Assembly: GCF_900111305.1 (NCBI RefSeq)
Contig: NZ_FOGS01000007.1
Coordinates: 1-64,000 of the forward strand
DNA length: 64,000 bases
Source: Vreelandella subterranea
GTDB lineage: Bacteria > Pseudomonadota > Gammaproteobacteria > Pseudomonadales > Halomonadaceae
Direction of reading: 5' to 3'
Numbering within the stretch: position 1 is the stretch's first letter; the number at the start of each line of letters is the position of its first letter. Positions 1 to 8,301 of the stretch are shown piece by piece. The position numbers and the translations under genes were made by a program. Under the pieces are notes generated by a model. It saw only the letters and a list, made by a program, of their open reading frames with translations, had not been told where the DNA came from and made no database searches.

Positions 1-347
1 GACTGCTGACGCCGCGGCGTGGCGCGGTCAAAACCGTGACGCTGGACAACGGCTCGGAGTTCGCCAACCACGAGACAGTGGCCAAGGCGGTGACCGCCTC
101 GATTTACTTCTGCGATCCTTACTGTTCCGGCCAACGTGGTACCAATGAAAATACGAATGGCCTCATCCGGCAGTACTACCCCAAAGGGACTGACTTCCGG
201 CAAGTGAAAGATACCGAACTAAGAAGGGTCGTCAAAAAACTGAATGACCGACCTAGAAAACGGCTCGGTTATCGAACACCGGCACAAGTGTTCCTGGGTG
301 AGTACTCAGGTGCCCTGGATACCGCAGGTGCTGCACTTATTACTTGA
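1..347 (+). pseudogene. IS30-family transposase, C-terminal part (cut by window edge)
   Basis: The reading frame is open from the left edge, so the gene begins outside the window and only about 115 C-terminal residues are seen. It holds the IS30-type DDE core: TLDNGSEFA with the second catalytic Asp, then QRGTNENTNGLIRQ with the catalytic Glu, and the usual end motif LGYRTPAQVF. The enzyme would catalyse cut-and-paste or circle-type transposition of its own element. The last codons overlap, on the opposite strand, the stop codon of phage gene D, so the end of the insertion sequence falls at or just beyond the transposase stop. Whether the upstream half is intact cannot be seen; it is typed as partial, not as proven broken. 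Confidence 0.9.
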
Positions 348-1350
348 ATTCAGGATTACCCCTAACCTCACATCGCATCAATGTCCCAAACCCACCATCA
401 TTCAAGCTGTGCTCCACCTCCGTCACCAGCCACGCGGTGGCGTCGATCTGGGGCTTGTAGCCGCTGAGGGTAAGCGGTGTTTCCGGCAGTATGTCGGCCC
501 GGCCCAGGGTCAGCGTTAGCTCAAATTCTGCCAGGCCACGTTGAATGCGTTGCCATTCGGCGCGGGCGGCGGTCAGGGCGTCGTCTTCGGTGGCGTAGGT
601 GGGGCGTAGTTGTTTGGCGTTGTCCGCGGTGCCTGCGAGTACGGTTTTGCGTTCGGCGCCGCGGGTGTCGTTCCAGTAGGCTTTTACGCCGCTGTAGGCG
701 TCGCGTTCGGTCACGCTGTAGCGGTGCTGGTCGCCGTCGCGGCGGGTGAGGGTGATGGGCGGCATGGCCTGACCGCTGGCGGTGAGCCCTTCACCTGCTA
801 CGGTGAGCAGCATGCGCCCGGCCTTGATGGCGGCGATGGCGTCATAGCGTTCGCCCAGGCGGGTGAGGAAATTAAGGTCGGATTCTTCCGTTTGGTCGAT
901 GTGGCCAACGCGAATGCCGTAAAGCACATCGGCCACCACCGGTTTCAGGTCGTGGCGCCCGGCGATGGTGGTGACGATCTCGCCGAGGGTCAGCTCGTGC
1001 CAGCTTTGGGTACGCTTGCCGGGCAGTTGGCCGCGCATGTCCGCCGAGCGGGCGCGGATGGTGAGCTGGTCCGGCGTGCCGCTGTGCTGCACCTCATCCA
1101 CCGTAAAGCGGCCCTTGTCGATCAGCCCTTCATCCTGCCAGCCAAACGCCACTTCCAGCTCGGCCCCGCGTGGGGGGATGGCCAACTCGCCGTCGTGGTC
1201 GGCCAGGGTGATGTCCAGTTGGTCGGCTTCCAGCCCGCGCTGCTCGCGCAGGGTGAGGTTAATCAGCCGCCCGTTAAAGCGTGGGGTGATGTCGTCGCCG
1301 TTTAACGTAATGCGGTAGCTGGGCCGTGGGTAGCGTTGGTCTGCGTTCAT
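340..1350 (-). CDS. D: P2 gpD-like late control / baseplate hub protein
   Basis: 336 residues, related to phage P2 gpD, the tail hub protein that forms the channel between tube and spike. The sequence opens with a short basic leader, then a hub-like domain containing ITLNGDDITPRFNGRLINLTL, and ends in the family motif LVTEVEHSLNDGGFGT. P2 gpD is about 50 residues longer. The start overlaps the stop of gene U (ATGA). The last three or four codons and the stop probably come from the adjoining IS30 end, so the natural C terminus may have been replaced. In P2 the activator gene ogr follows D; here the insertion sequence follows instead. Confidence 0.92.
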   Translation of the reverse strand: MNADQRYPRPSYRITLNGDDITPRFNGRLINLTLREQRGLEADQLDITLADHDGELAIPPRGAELEVAFGWQDEGLIDKGRFTVDEVQHSGTPDQLTIRARSADMRGQLPGKRTQSWHELTLGEIVTTIAGRHDLKPVVADVLYGIRVGHIDQTEESDLNFLTRLGERYDAIAAIKAGRMLLTVAGEGLTASGQAMPPITLTRRDGDQHRYSVTERDAYSGVKAYWNDTRGAERKTVLAGTADNAKQLRPTYATEDDALTAARAEWQRIQRGLAEFELTLTLGRADILPETPLTLSGYKPQIDATAWLVTEVEHSLNDGGFGTLMRCEVRGNPEFK

Positions 1351-1790
1351 ACGTAGCCCCCGGCCAGGCGGGCCACGGCGGGCAGGGCGAGGCGGCCGAT
1401 CAGGTCGGTGCGTTCGTCATCCACGTGCTCGAGCGTGAGGCTAAACTCGATTTTTTCGGCGGCGCCGTCGCGGAAGAAGTAGGTGCTGGTTTCTTCCACG
1501 CGGGTAACCACCCACAGGCCGTACTGGCGGCCGGTGCCTTCGACCAGCGGCCAGGCGTTGCCCTGGTCGGCCATGTCGCGGATCTCATCCAGGCTGAAGC
1601 GCCCGCCGGTGAAGGCGGGCAGTAGGGTGCCGGTTAGCGTGGTGGTGTCCGCTCCTGGGCCTGCGTATTGATAGGCGGGCCGTTGCCCCACGCGGGACTG
1701 GCTGGGGTGCCGCCATTCGGTGATTCGCTTTAGCTCCTGATACGGCACGCTGCGGGTCTCGAACACGAACATGCCAAGGGCCATTAACAT
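1347..1790 (-). CDS. U: P2 gpU-like tail protein
   Basis: 147 residues, like the tail terminator/assembly protein gpU of P2. The N-terminal motif MALGMFVFETRSVPYQELKR is typical of the family. The first ATG (of MLMALG) is taken as start because a GGAGG stands eight bases upstream. It lies between the tape measure gene (27 bases upstream) and D (overlapping), in the same order as in P2. It is expected to cap the tail tube during assembly in the host cytoplasm. Confidence 0.92.
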   Translation of the reverse strand: MLMALGMFVFETRSVPYQELKRITEWRHPSQSRVGQRPAYQYAGPGADTTTLTGTLLPAFTGGRFSLDEIRDMADQGNAWPLVEGTGRQYGLWVVTRVEETSTYFFRDGAAEKIEFSLTLEHVDDERTDLIGRLALPAVARLAGGYV

Positions 1791-1817
1791 GACATTTCCT
1801 CCAAGAGAGTGCTCCGG

Positions 1818-4556
1818 TTAGTCGATATCGCGCATTGAAGAACGCTGCCGCGCCTGGGCTTCGCGCTGGGCGTTTTGCAGGGCGCGCTGCACTTCCTGGG
1901 CGACGTACTGGGCCAGCTGCTGTTCGTTCATGCCCTGGGCGGGGGTGACGGTGATGTTGATATCGCCCATGGTGAGGCCGCCACCTGCCTGGGGGCCTGG
2001 CGCGCTCAGCGGCGGGCGGTTATCAAACTGAATGGGCGCTGGCTGCTCGATGGCGGGCATGGCGGCTGCGGGTAGGGCAGCGGCGCCGATTGCCAGGCCT
2101 GCCCCGGCGCGGGTGACGCGCTTGGCGATCTCCTGAATACGCCGTGCGGGTTCGTCGCGCTGGGCGTCCAGCCCTTTGTTCAGGCCGTCTACCGTGTAGC
2201 CGCCCAACTGGGTAAACACGCGGGAGGGGGAGTTGATATCCAGCACATCGGCGAACCAGCCTTTTACGCTGTCCGCTATGCCCACGACACGGTCACGCAG
2301 CTCGCCGATCTTGCCGCTAAGGCCGCTGATTAACCCATCTACCGTAAAGCCACCCAGCTCGGCAAAGACCCGTGAGGGGCTATTGATTCCCAGCACGTTG
2401 GCGAACCAGTTGCGCACGCTGCCTGCCATGCTTGTTATGCGATCACGTAATTCGCCCAGTTTGCCGGTTAACCCGCCGATGATGCCGTCGACAATGGCGG
2501 TGCCCAGGGAGCCGAATTGCTCCGGGATCTCGACGCCCATCGCCGAGAGGGCGGTGGTCATGCCCTTGTACAGCAGGCCCAGCGGCGACCAGTTCATCAG
2601 CAGTTTGTACACGCCGCCAATGCCGTCGGCGAAGGCGCTTTTGACCTGCTGCCATAGCCCCTGGAAGAAGGCCTTGATGGGTTCCCAGTAGCGGTAGATC
2701 AGGTAAGCCGCCGCGGCGATGGCGGCAATGGCAATGCCGATGGGGTTCGTCAGGAAGAACATGGAGATCGCCCGGAACACGCCGCCGAGCCACATCATGG
2801 CCTTCCCCGCGGTGAGCAGCTGCGGGCCGATCAACGCCATGCCATAGCGCACCATGGCGATGGGGCCGAGAATGGAGGCCAGCATCAGCGTTAGCATGCC
2901 GCCCGCGGTGACCAACACGGCAAGCCCGGCGGCGACTTTGGCGAGGGTACCGGCCAGCCGTGGGTTTTCGTTGATCCAACTGCTCACGCCGCGGGTAATG
3001 GCGGTGACGTTTTGGATCAGCTCCCGCAGCGGGCCTTTGTTGGTCTCGGTGATCGAGATGCCGACTTCATCCCAGGCGCTGCTGAGCGATTTGAGATCGC
3101 CGCCGATGTTGTCGGTCATGGTCTTGGCCATGCGGGCGTTTTCGCCCATGTTGTCGCCCAGGGCGTTGATGATGTCGTCCAGCTGGCCGCTGCCCATGGC
3201 ATTGACCAGTTCCGCCATGCCGGAGCCTGCCTCGGTGCCGAAGATCCGCTGCATGATGGCCTTGCGTTCGACATTACCCATGTCGGCGGTGGCCTGGCTG
3301 ATATCACGCAGGATGTCGGGCATGGCGCGCATGTTGCCGTTGGCGTCTGACACCTTCAGCCCGATGTCTTCAATCGCGGCGGCGCCTTTGGCGGCGGGGT
3401 CGGTCAGGCGGTTCATCATGGCGCGCATGGTGGTACCGGCCTGGCTGCCCTGGATGCCGATATTAACGAGAATGCCGGACATGGCGGCGGCCTGTTCCAT
3501 GGTCAGCTTGAGATCCTCGGCGCCGCCCAGGTACTTCATGGTGTTGCCGAGCATTTCCAGGTTGACGTTGGCCCGGCTTGCCGTGCCGGAGAGGATATCC
3601 GCCACGCGGGCCATTGAGCCTTCGGCTTCCATATCCACCTTGAACGACCCGGCGATGTTGGAGGCAATATCCGCGGCGCGGCCGAGCTCGGTGTTGTTGG
3701 CCAGCGCCAGGTCCAGCACGTCGCGCATGGAGGCGCGAATAGCCTCGGTGCTCATGCCCGCGCGCAGCAGAAACTCCTGGCCACCGCCCACTTCTGAGGC
3801 GCTAAAGGCGGTCGAGCCACCCAGCTCCCGGGATTGTTGGCGTAGGGCCTGGAAGCGCTCGTCGTCGACGGTAAAGCGGCCCACCGCCTGCAGGGTGCTC
3901 ATCTGCTCACCCCATTCCACCCCCGGGGCGAGCAGGCGGGACCCGGCATACAACGCGGCACCGCCACTGGCGGCCATGCCCGCACCGGTACCGGCCATGT
4001 TGTTGCGCATGCTCATGGCGCGGTCGTAGCGCTTGCGGGCCTGGGCGGCGCGCTTCTGCTGCTCGCTTAACCGGGTGAGCTTGCGTCGCTGTTCCTCCAC
4101 GGTTTGGTTGGCCTGCTGCATTTCGTTGGCCAGCCGCCGTTGGTCGCTGGTCAGGTTGTGGGTGCTAACCCCGTTATTCTCCAGCGAGGTGCGCAGGCGC
4201 TGCAGGGTTTGGCGTTCGTCGTCGTAGCGCCGGGTGAGCTTGCGGGCCTGGGTGATGGCCTTTCGCTTCTCGGCGGCCAGGGCGCTGGTGTCGCCCTGGT
4301 GGGATTGCATCTGCCGGGAGAGACGGCGTATACGGTCCTGCTGGTCGCGCAGGGCGGTGGCTGTCTCACCGGTCTGGCGTTTCAGGGTACGAAAGGAGCT
4401 GACGTCTTTCTGGGTGGCCTGGAGCTTTTTCAGGCGGTCGCGGTTGTCGCGCATCGCCTGGGAAGCGCCCTGGGAGGCGCGGTCGATCTTCTTCAGCGGT
4501 GCCGTGGCCTTGTCCACGGCGTTAAGGATCACCTGCAGTTTAAGATCGCGCGCCAC
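1818..4556 (-). CDS. T: Tail tape measure protein (gpT-like)
   Basis: 912 residues, starting at a GTG that overlaps the end of E' by 17 bases. Residues 1-180 are strongly charged and heptad-like (coiled coil). About 205-560 is a TP901/P2-type tape measure core with motifs EWGEQMSTLQAVGRF and GIQGSQAGTTMRAMMNRLTDP. Hydrophobic segments lie between about 545 and 665. Around 690-800 a block of about 51 residues is repeated in tandem, each copy carrying the motif INSPSRVF. The protein sets tail length and is thought to be ejected ahead of the DNA. The length agrees with P2 gpT (about 815) with a modest excess. Confidence 0.95.
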   Translation of the reverse strand: MARDLKLQVILNAVDKATAPLKKIDRASQGASQAMRDNRDRLKKLQATQKDVSSFRTLKRQTGETATALRDQQDRIRRLSRQMQSHQGDTSALAAEKRKAITQARKLTRRYDDERQTLQRLRTSLENNGVSTHNLTSDQRRLANEMQQANQTVEEQRRKLTRLSEQQKRAAQARKRYDRAMSMRNNMAGTGAGMAASGGAALYAGSRLLAPGVEWGEQMSTLQAVGRFTVDDERFQALRQQSRELGGSTAFSASEVGGGQEFLLRAGMSTEAIRASMRDVLDLALANNTELGRAADIASNIAGSFKVDMEAEGSMARVADILSGTASRANVNLEMLGNTMKYLGGAEDLKLTMEQAAAMSGILVNIGIQGSQAGTTMRAMMNRLTDPAAKGAAAIEDIGLKVSDANGNMRAMPDILRDISQATADMGNVERKAIMQRIFGTEAGSGMAELVNAMGSGQLDDIINALGDNMGENARMAKTMTDNIGGDLKSLSSAWDEVGISITETNKGPLRELIQNVTAITRGVSSWINENPRLAGTLAKVAAGLAVLVTAGGMLTLMLASILGPIAMVRYGMALIGPQLLTAGKAMMWLGGVFRAISMFFLTNPIGIAIAAIAAAAYLIYRYWEPIKAFFQGLWQQVKSAFADGIGGVYKLLMNWSPLGLLYKGMTTALSAMGVEIPEQFGSLGTAIVDGIIGGLTGKLGELRDRITSMAGSVRNWFANVLGINSPSRVFAELGGFTVDGLISGLSGKIGELRDRVVGIADSVKGWFADVLDINSPSRVFTQLGGYTVDGLNKGLDAQRDEPARRIQEIAKRVTRAGAGLAIGAAALPAAAMPAIEQPAPIQFDNRPPLSAPGPQAGGGLTMGDINITVTPAQGMNEQQLAQYVAQEVQRALQNAQREAQARQRSSMRDID

Positions 4557-5018
4557 GCTGGCCCCCGCTGTCGGTTGGTGTGCTGCGCTTGCGCGCCCGT
4601 TCGCGCCATTCCATTAGCTCCCGCAGGCTGAAGTTGGCGCAGTCGTCCGGCGACCAGTGGAAGACGATGGCGAGATCCGCCATCGCGTCTTCTACTTGGC
4701 CGGGGAGGTTTATTCGCTCTCGCCCTTGGCCCGCTTCGTGAGCAAAAAACCGGCGATTTCACCGCCGCACTGGACCAGGTCGGCCGGGTCCATCTGGCGA
4801 ACCTCGGCGGCCGTGAGCGATGGAGTGGAAAGGCGCGGAATGAGCGTGATCAGTGCGTCGGTTTGCATTTGCAGCACCTCGGCCAGGGAGACGCCGCGTA
4901 GCTCGCCGGAGGTGGGCTTGCGCAGGTGAAGCTCGGCGATCTCGGTCTCGCCCCGGGTGAGCGGGGTATCCAGCGCGACAGTGGAAGTGATGGCTTGGGT
5001 AACGGCTGCTTTGGTCAT
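4540..5018 (-). CDS. E': gpE+E' tail assembly chaperone, -1 frameshift product
   Basis: The long form made from gene E by a -1 ribosomal frameshift. The zero frame reads ...AGFLLTKRAKGESE and stops at 4710. Slipping back one base at the T TTT TTG heptamer (4743-4749) leads through an open frame that continues as MADLAIVFHWSPDD and SLRELMEWRERARKR and stops at 4540. These last motifs are typical of the E' (GpE+E') extension. The arrangement, with E' overlapping the tape measure start, is the same as in P2, where such chaperones wrap the tape measure before tube assembly. The frame was translated by hand from the sequence. Confidence 0.85.
4710..5018 (-). CDS. E: gpE tail assembly chaperone (short form)
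   Basis: 102 residues, P2 gpE-like (phage tail assembly chaperone, E/41/14 type), with LRKPTSGELRGVSLAEVLQMQTD and ILxGGEIAGFLL-like C-terminal segments. An AGGA stands seven bases before the ATG. The gene ends shortly after the slippery heptamer, so the cell makes this short form and, at lower frequency, the extended E+E' form. Both act in tail tube initiation around the tape measure protein. The gene lies between the tube gene FII and E'/T. Confidence 0.9.
   Translation of the reverse strand: MTKAAVTQAITSTVALDTPLTRGETEIAELHLRKPTSGELRGVSLAEVLQMQTDALITLIPRLSTPSLTAAEVRQMDPADLVQCGGEIAGFLLTKRAKGESE
4743..4749 (-). other. -1 programmed frameshift heptamer in E
   Basis: On the minus strand the heptamer T TTT TTG spans codons GGT-TTT-TTG (Gly-Phe-Leu) of gene E. 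It matches the X XXY YYZ rule and is the same heptamer as in P2 gene E. The -1 frame behind it is free of stops until 4540 and encodes the conserved E' motif. Confidence 0.85.
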
Positions 5019-5077
5019 GGTGGTTCCTGGTTAAGCGTTGGGGTTAACGGTGGTTGAGTGAGCGCAGCGGGCGGTTC

Positions 5078-5590
5078 TTAAATACCCAGGCGCTGGCGGC
5101 GGCCGGCGAGGCGGTCTTCGCCGTTCACCTTGAACACGCCGTTGGGCAGGTCGATCTCGATCTTGGTGGTGCCGTCGATGATCAGCTTGTAATAGCTGAG
5201 CGTGCTGGTGACCTGGTGCTCGGTGTTTTCGCCGGGCTGGGCGTCGCCCATGTCGATCTCGGTGTGGCGGCCGCGCATCACGACCTCGACCGCGGAGGCG
5301 TCGTCCACGTCGTCGCGCTCGTAGCTGCCGGTCATACGCAGCATGTCGGCATCAATGCGGGCGCTGCCGAAGTTGTCGAAGATGCTTTCCACCAGGCCGC
5401 CCACGGTCCACTGGCAGGTGAGCAGGCCGTCCAGGCCCATATCGATACCCACGGGGCCGTCCATGCCGCCGCCGCGCCATTCTTCGATCTTGCGGGTGAG
5501 GGTGGGCAAGGTGACCGACTGAACGATGCCCTGCCAGCTGTCGCCGTTGCTGAACAGATTCAGGTCTTTGAGCTTTTTGGGGAGTGCCAT
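5078..5590 (-). CDS. FII: Major tail tube protein (gpFII-like)
   Basis: 170 residues, the usual size of P2 gpFII, the protein whose hexamers stack into the inner tail tube. Typical motifs are MALPKKLKDLNLFSNGDSW at the N terminus and MDGPVGIDMGLD and a central WTVGG segment. It follows the sheath gene by 12 bases and is followed by E, so the FI-FII-E-T-U-D order of the P2 F operon is kept. The ATG is preceded by AAGG. Confidence 0.95.
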   Translation of the reverse strand: MALPKKLKDLNLFSNGDSWQGIVQSVTLPTLTRKIEEWRGGGMDGPVGIDMGLDGLLTCQWTVGGLVESIFDNFGSARIDADMLRMTGSYERDDVDDASAVEVVMRGRHTEIDMGDAQPGENTEHQVTSTLSYYKLIIDGTTKIEIDLPNGVFKVNGEDRLAGRRQRLGI

Positions 5591-5602
5591 AACAGGGGAC
5601 CT

Positions 5603-6787
5603 TTATGCAGTGGCCGCGACGCGCTCGGCGAAGTCAGCCAGGTAGGAATCGGTAATGCGTTGCAGGAAGCCCAGGTCTTCAAGCGGCGGCACCGGGGTGT
5701 AGTCGTAATCGATGCGCAGCTTGCCCGCCTTGAGCGACTCGGGGGTATTGAGCGTTTCGTTGAGCCAGGCGCTGCCATCGACAATCAGCCCCAGGCTTTT
5801 CAGCTCGCTGAACTTGGCGTTGATGCCTTCGATAATGTCTCGCGCCAATGAGGGGTGCATGGGCTTATCCACGGCCCACAGATGGGCCTCGGCGACGGTA
5901 TCGGCGAGGATCTGCGCGGTGCGGGTGTAGTTCTCGAACGGGAACAGGCTTTCCGGCCCGGCGCAGGTGCGCGAGCCCCAGAAGCGGTAGCCGCCTTGTT
6001 GGATAAGCGTGGTGACATCCGCCGCGTTTAGCAGGCCCGCATCGGTGTTGGGGCTTTGCAGATCCCAGAACACGTCTTTATTGATGCCGGTGACGCCGTT
6101 GACCACGACGTTACTCAGGGTTTTGTGCCAGCCGACGTCCTCATCCAGCTTGGCGCGCAGGCCAAGGGCCACGGCGACGGGGCTGAGGGTGCGGGTTTCG
6201 GCGTCGTCGGTGTCGAAGGCTTCCCACTGAGGCCAGATCGGCATTAACTCACGGGCGCCGAACTCATCGCGGTAGGCAATCACCTCGGAAACCGTTTCGC
6301 AGCCGTGGGCGTAGATGTAACCAAAGGCGCGCAGCTGCTCGAGCACCGAGACCATGGCGTTGGCCACTTCTTTGGTATCCAGGTAGGGCACGCCGATTAT
6401 TTTCGGGCTTACGCCCAGCGTTTGCTTGGCGGTGAGCAGCGCCTGCAGCCCGGTGCGGCGGCCTTCTTCATTGGTGGTGCCAATGATATTGGCGGTGGTT
6501 TCTTCCTCGGTTTCGCCTTCGGCTACCCGTACCGCGACAATAATCGGCTTCGCCTGCTGGCTGATGGCGGTGAGAGTGTCTTTCAGCGTGCCCTGGGTAC
6601 CGGCGTTGCCAATGGCGGTATCCACATTAGTGACCAGGGCCGGGCGGTTGAGAGGGAAGGTTTTTTCGTCCGCGTCTAACGCGGTGCACACCACGCCAAT
6701 AACGGCGGTAGACGCCGTGCGGATGGTACGGGTGCCGTCGTTGACTTCCGCAACGCGCACGCCGTGGTGGTATTGATCTAGTGCCAT
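5603..6787 (-). CDS. FI: Tail sheath protein (gpFI-like)
   Basis: 394 residues, matching P2 gpFI (396), the contractile sheath subunit. It begins MALDQYHHGVRVAEVNDGTRTI, contains the family motif AFGYIYAHGCETVSEVIAYRD-like segment in the middle and a C-terminal PVPPLEDLGF region. An AGGAG lies seven bases before the ATG. It is the first gene of the tail operon FI-D; the probable late activator palindrome lies 84-107 bases upstream of its start codon. A contractile sheath fixes the particle as myovirus-like. Confidence 0.96.
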   Translation of the reverse strand: MALDQYHHGVRVAEVNDGTRTIRTASTAVIGVVCTALDADEKTFPLNRPALVTNVDTAIGNAGTQGTLKDTLTAISQQAKPIIVAVRVAEGETEEETTANIIGTTNEEGRRTGLQALLTAKQTLGVSPKIIGVPYLDTKEVANAMVSVLEQLRAFGYIYAHGCETVSEVIAYRDEFGARELMPIWPQWEAFDTDDAETRTLSPVAVALGLRAKLDEDVGWHKTLSNVVVNGVTGINKDVFWDLQSPNTDAGLLNAADVTTLIQQGGYRFWGSRTCAGPESLFPFENYTRTAQILADTVAEAHLWAVDKPMHPSLARDIIEGINAKFSELKSLGLIVDGSAWLNETLNTPESLKAGKLRIDYDYTPVPPLEDLGFLQRITDSYLADFAERVAATA

Positions 6788-6870
6788 GGTGGCTCCTGCG
6801 CAGGTTCACAAGAAAAGTGAATTCACGCAGGTATCGTGCGGGGTCTGGTGGCTGGGTGTTAGCGGTGCTG

Positions 6871-6894
6871 GGTGTGAGTGGGGCGGTTTACACC
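6871..6894. promoter_or_regulatory. Late activator palindrome upstream of FI (site 1 of 3)
   Basis: GGTGT-N14-ACACC, with a further G on each outside (GGGTGT...ACACCG). The same dyad with the same spacing occurs at 13561 and 20068. P2 late promoters carry a dyad of the same 24-bp overall length that binds Ogr/Delta about 55 bases before the transcription start. That spacing would put the FI start near 6828, a 40-base leader. The match to function is inference; the three-fold recurrence is seen directly. Confidence 0.7.
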
Positions 6895-6964
6895 GTGGGG
6901 TGTGGTAAGTGACAAATAGCTGTTTTACAGCGCACTATGACGCTCAAGGCGATGGGAGCAGTCA

Positions 6965-7558
6965 ATGAGTGGTACAGAGTTAATGCAAAGCAGCGTAGGT
7001 CTTGTACACCGAAGCTTTATGGAATGGAAATTTGAAAAGCTTCTTCGTAAAGCAGAAGCCCACGGATTAACAGAAGAGGAACTGCGAAATAGCGATCACC
7101 GGTTTGCTCTATATATGAGGGTAGGAAGGGCGTTTGAGATCTGCTCAGAGGTGGAGGTTGTTGATTATATTGCTGATGCCATGATTGGCGGCATTCGATG
7201 TGGAGATGCAGACAAGCGTCCTGACTTTGCGCAAATGGCTATCAGTGCTTTGAATGGTGTTACCAAGACTGAGTTAAACCTTATATTGCTCATGCATGAG
7301 CACGGTCTGTGGGGCACCACAGATGAGGAGATCCTGGATGAGTCTGGCTTTGAAGGCTTCCAGGCTTCGCTCGGAAATTATCTCGGCCTAAATGATCTTT
7401 CCGCCAGCGCTATTTTGAATGGGCTTACGCGGACAGGGTTAGTGACGCCACAGGCTAGCGGTGTTGGTAATGCCGTTAATATTCAAGGAAATAGACTGAC
7501 CCAATTGGCTCGAGATTTGTTTAAGTATGTCGATTATGCGCGTCGATTGACCACGTAA
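6965..7558 (+). CDS. Unknown cargo protein in the P2 fun(Z) position
   Basis: 197 residues, not recognised. No signal peptide or membrane segment. The N-terminal 90 residues are helical and charged (EWKFEKLLRKAEAHGLTEEEL). The part from about 95 on (TKTELNLILLMHEHG ... AILNGLTRTGLV ... NRLTQLARDLFKY) looks like a winged-helix-type arrangement. A GGGAG seven bases before the ATG supports the start. Codon use is visibly more AT-rich than in the flanking tail genes and the gene is oriented against them, as expected for a cargo (moron) gene. P2 carries its phage-exclusion gene fun(Z) in exactly this FI-G interval. A defence or conversion role is therefore plausible but only from position. Confidence 0.6.
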   Translation: MSGTELMQSSVGLVHRSFMEWKFEKLLRKAEAHGLTEEELRNSDHRFALYMRVGRAFEICSEVEVVDYIADAMIGGIRCGDADKRPDFAQMAISALNGVTKTELNLILLMHEHGLWGTTDEEILDESGFEGFQASLGNYLGLNDLSASAILNGLTRTGLVTPQASGVGNAVNIQGNRLTQLARDLFKYVDYARRLTT

Positions 7559-7559
7559 A

Positions 7560-7581
7560 AGCCCGCCGGTTGGCGGGCTAG
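7560..7581 (+). terminator. Hairpin after the 6965 gene
   Basis: GCCCGCC-GGTT-GGCGGGC immediately after the stop codon of the 6965 gene. It lacks a long T-run (followed by TAGAGGG), so it is a hairpin that may stop transcription or protect the 3' end. Confidence 0.45.
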
Positions 7582-7756
7582 AGGGTTATGTCGTGAGGGG
7601 TAGGTGAGGCCAGATCATCAAAAGGAATTCGAGAACTTGGCTCATCAGGTTCGCAACCTCAATCAGGAGCTTAACTGTTGTCATCGATAAGCCCCCGTTG
7701 CGTGGGACGGCATAAAATCTCATTTGGCCATGCGATGAATCGCGATAAAAATCGCT

Positions 7757-7867
7757 TGAGCCTAGGCTGTATTATGCTAGGGTAATACATGTGCGAATCA
7801 CCTCATATTTACAGACGTTGCAGCGTCTTATGGGGTTCAAAGGAGCCAAGCTATGCTTGGCTTTTTT
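7757..7867 (+). ncRNA. Candidate small RNA with intrinsic terminator
   Basis: A TATTAT -10-like hexamer within CTGTATTATGC lies at about 7768. Downstream come a hairpin AGACG-TTGCAG-CGTCT and the terminator AGCCAAGC-TAT-GCTTGGCT followed by T6 (7844-7867). No open frame of note precedes the terminator, so a short untranslated RNA or the 3' end of a lost gene is the likely source. The -35 region is poor and the 5' end is a guess. Confidence 0.4.
7844..7867 (+). terminator. Strong intrinsic terminator
   Basis: Eight-bp perfect stem AGCCAAGC / GCTTGGCT with TAT loop, running into six T. Confidence 0.8.
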
Positions 7868-8032
7868 CGTGTCTGAACAAAATGTTCTAGACAACACAAA
7901 TACTATATATAGCTCAATAGGATATCAATCCAAGCATATGAGGTATTTTTCATCCACAGGATATTGACAACTAGCACCCATTCCTTAACGAAAGTTCCTA
8001 CCGGGTGGCGGGCTAGAGTTCTTAGTGGATGG

Positions 8033-8158
8033 TTACCAACTGATGGCTAAAATCCCCTCGCGATCCTCATCCTCCAAAGTCGCATCAATCGCTTTTTTCC
8101 GCCCCCAACTGTGGTCGTAGATGCCTTTAAAGTACTCGATGTTTGCGGTAGTGAAGCA
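8033..8158 (-). pseudogene. Remnant of a second tail-fibre assembly (gpG-like) gene
   Basis: Reading the minus strand gives FTTANIEYF, IYDHSWGRKKAIDAT and LEDEDREGILAISW followed by TAA. This lines up with the last 40 residues of the intact gpG-like protein (LTTAALAHIEEIYDHSWERKDA...LEAEDRDGIEAVEW). Upstream of 8158 the similarity stops. So the 3' end of a duplicated or exchanged tail-fibre chaperone gene survives about 840 bases from the intact copy. Confidence 0.8.
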
Positions 8159-8301
8159 GCTTTGCTTATGTTTTGGCGCTGCACCCTAAGGAACATCCTG
8201 AAAGGCAACGGGCAAAATAAATTGACTAATGATAGTTCGATGGTTAGGTTTTTTCATGCTTCATGAAAACCAAACTAAACGCATGGATGTAAGGGAATCG
8301 A

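Larger units (their letters stand above)
7584..8301. other. Patchwork intergenic stretch in the prophage cargo slot
   Basis: About 720 bases without an intact gene. It holds a candidate small RNA ending in a strong terminator (7844-7867), a remnant of a tail-fibre assembly gene (8033-8158, minus strand) and a second copy of the 13-mer TGGCGGGCTAGAG (7571 and 8006). The mixture suggests successive recombination events between FI and G. Confidence 0.6.

Noticed and set aside
4529..4762. Separate 77-residue gene starting MKSPVF behind E
   Set aside because: It is in the remaining frame; the conserved E' residues are read in the -1 frame of E instead.
6919..6931. GCTGT-TTT-ACAGC as a LexA box before the 6965 gene
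   Set aside because: LexA boxes of this group need CTGT-N8-ACAG; the spacing here is three.
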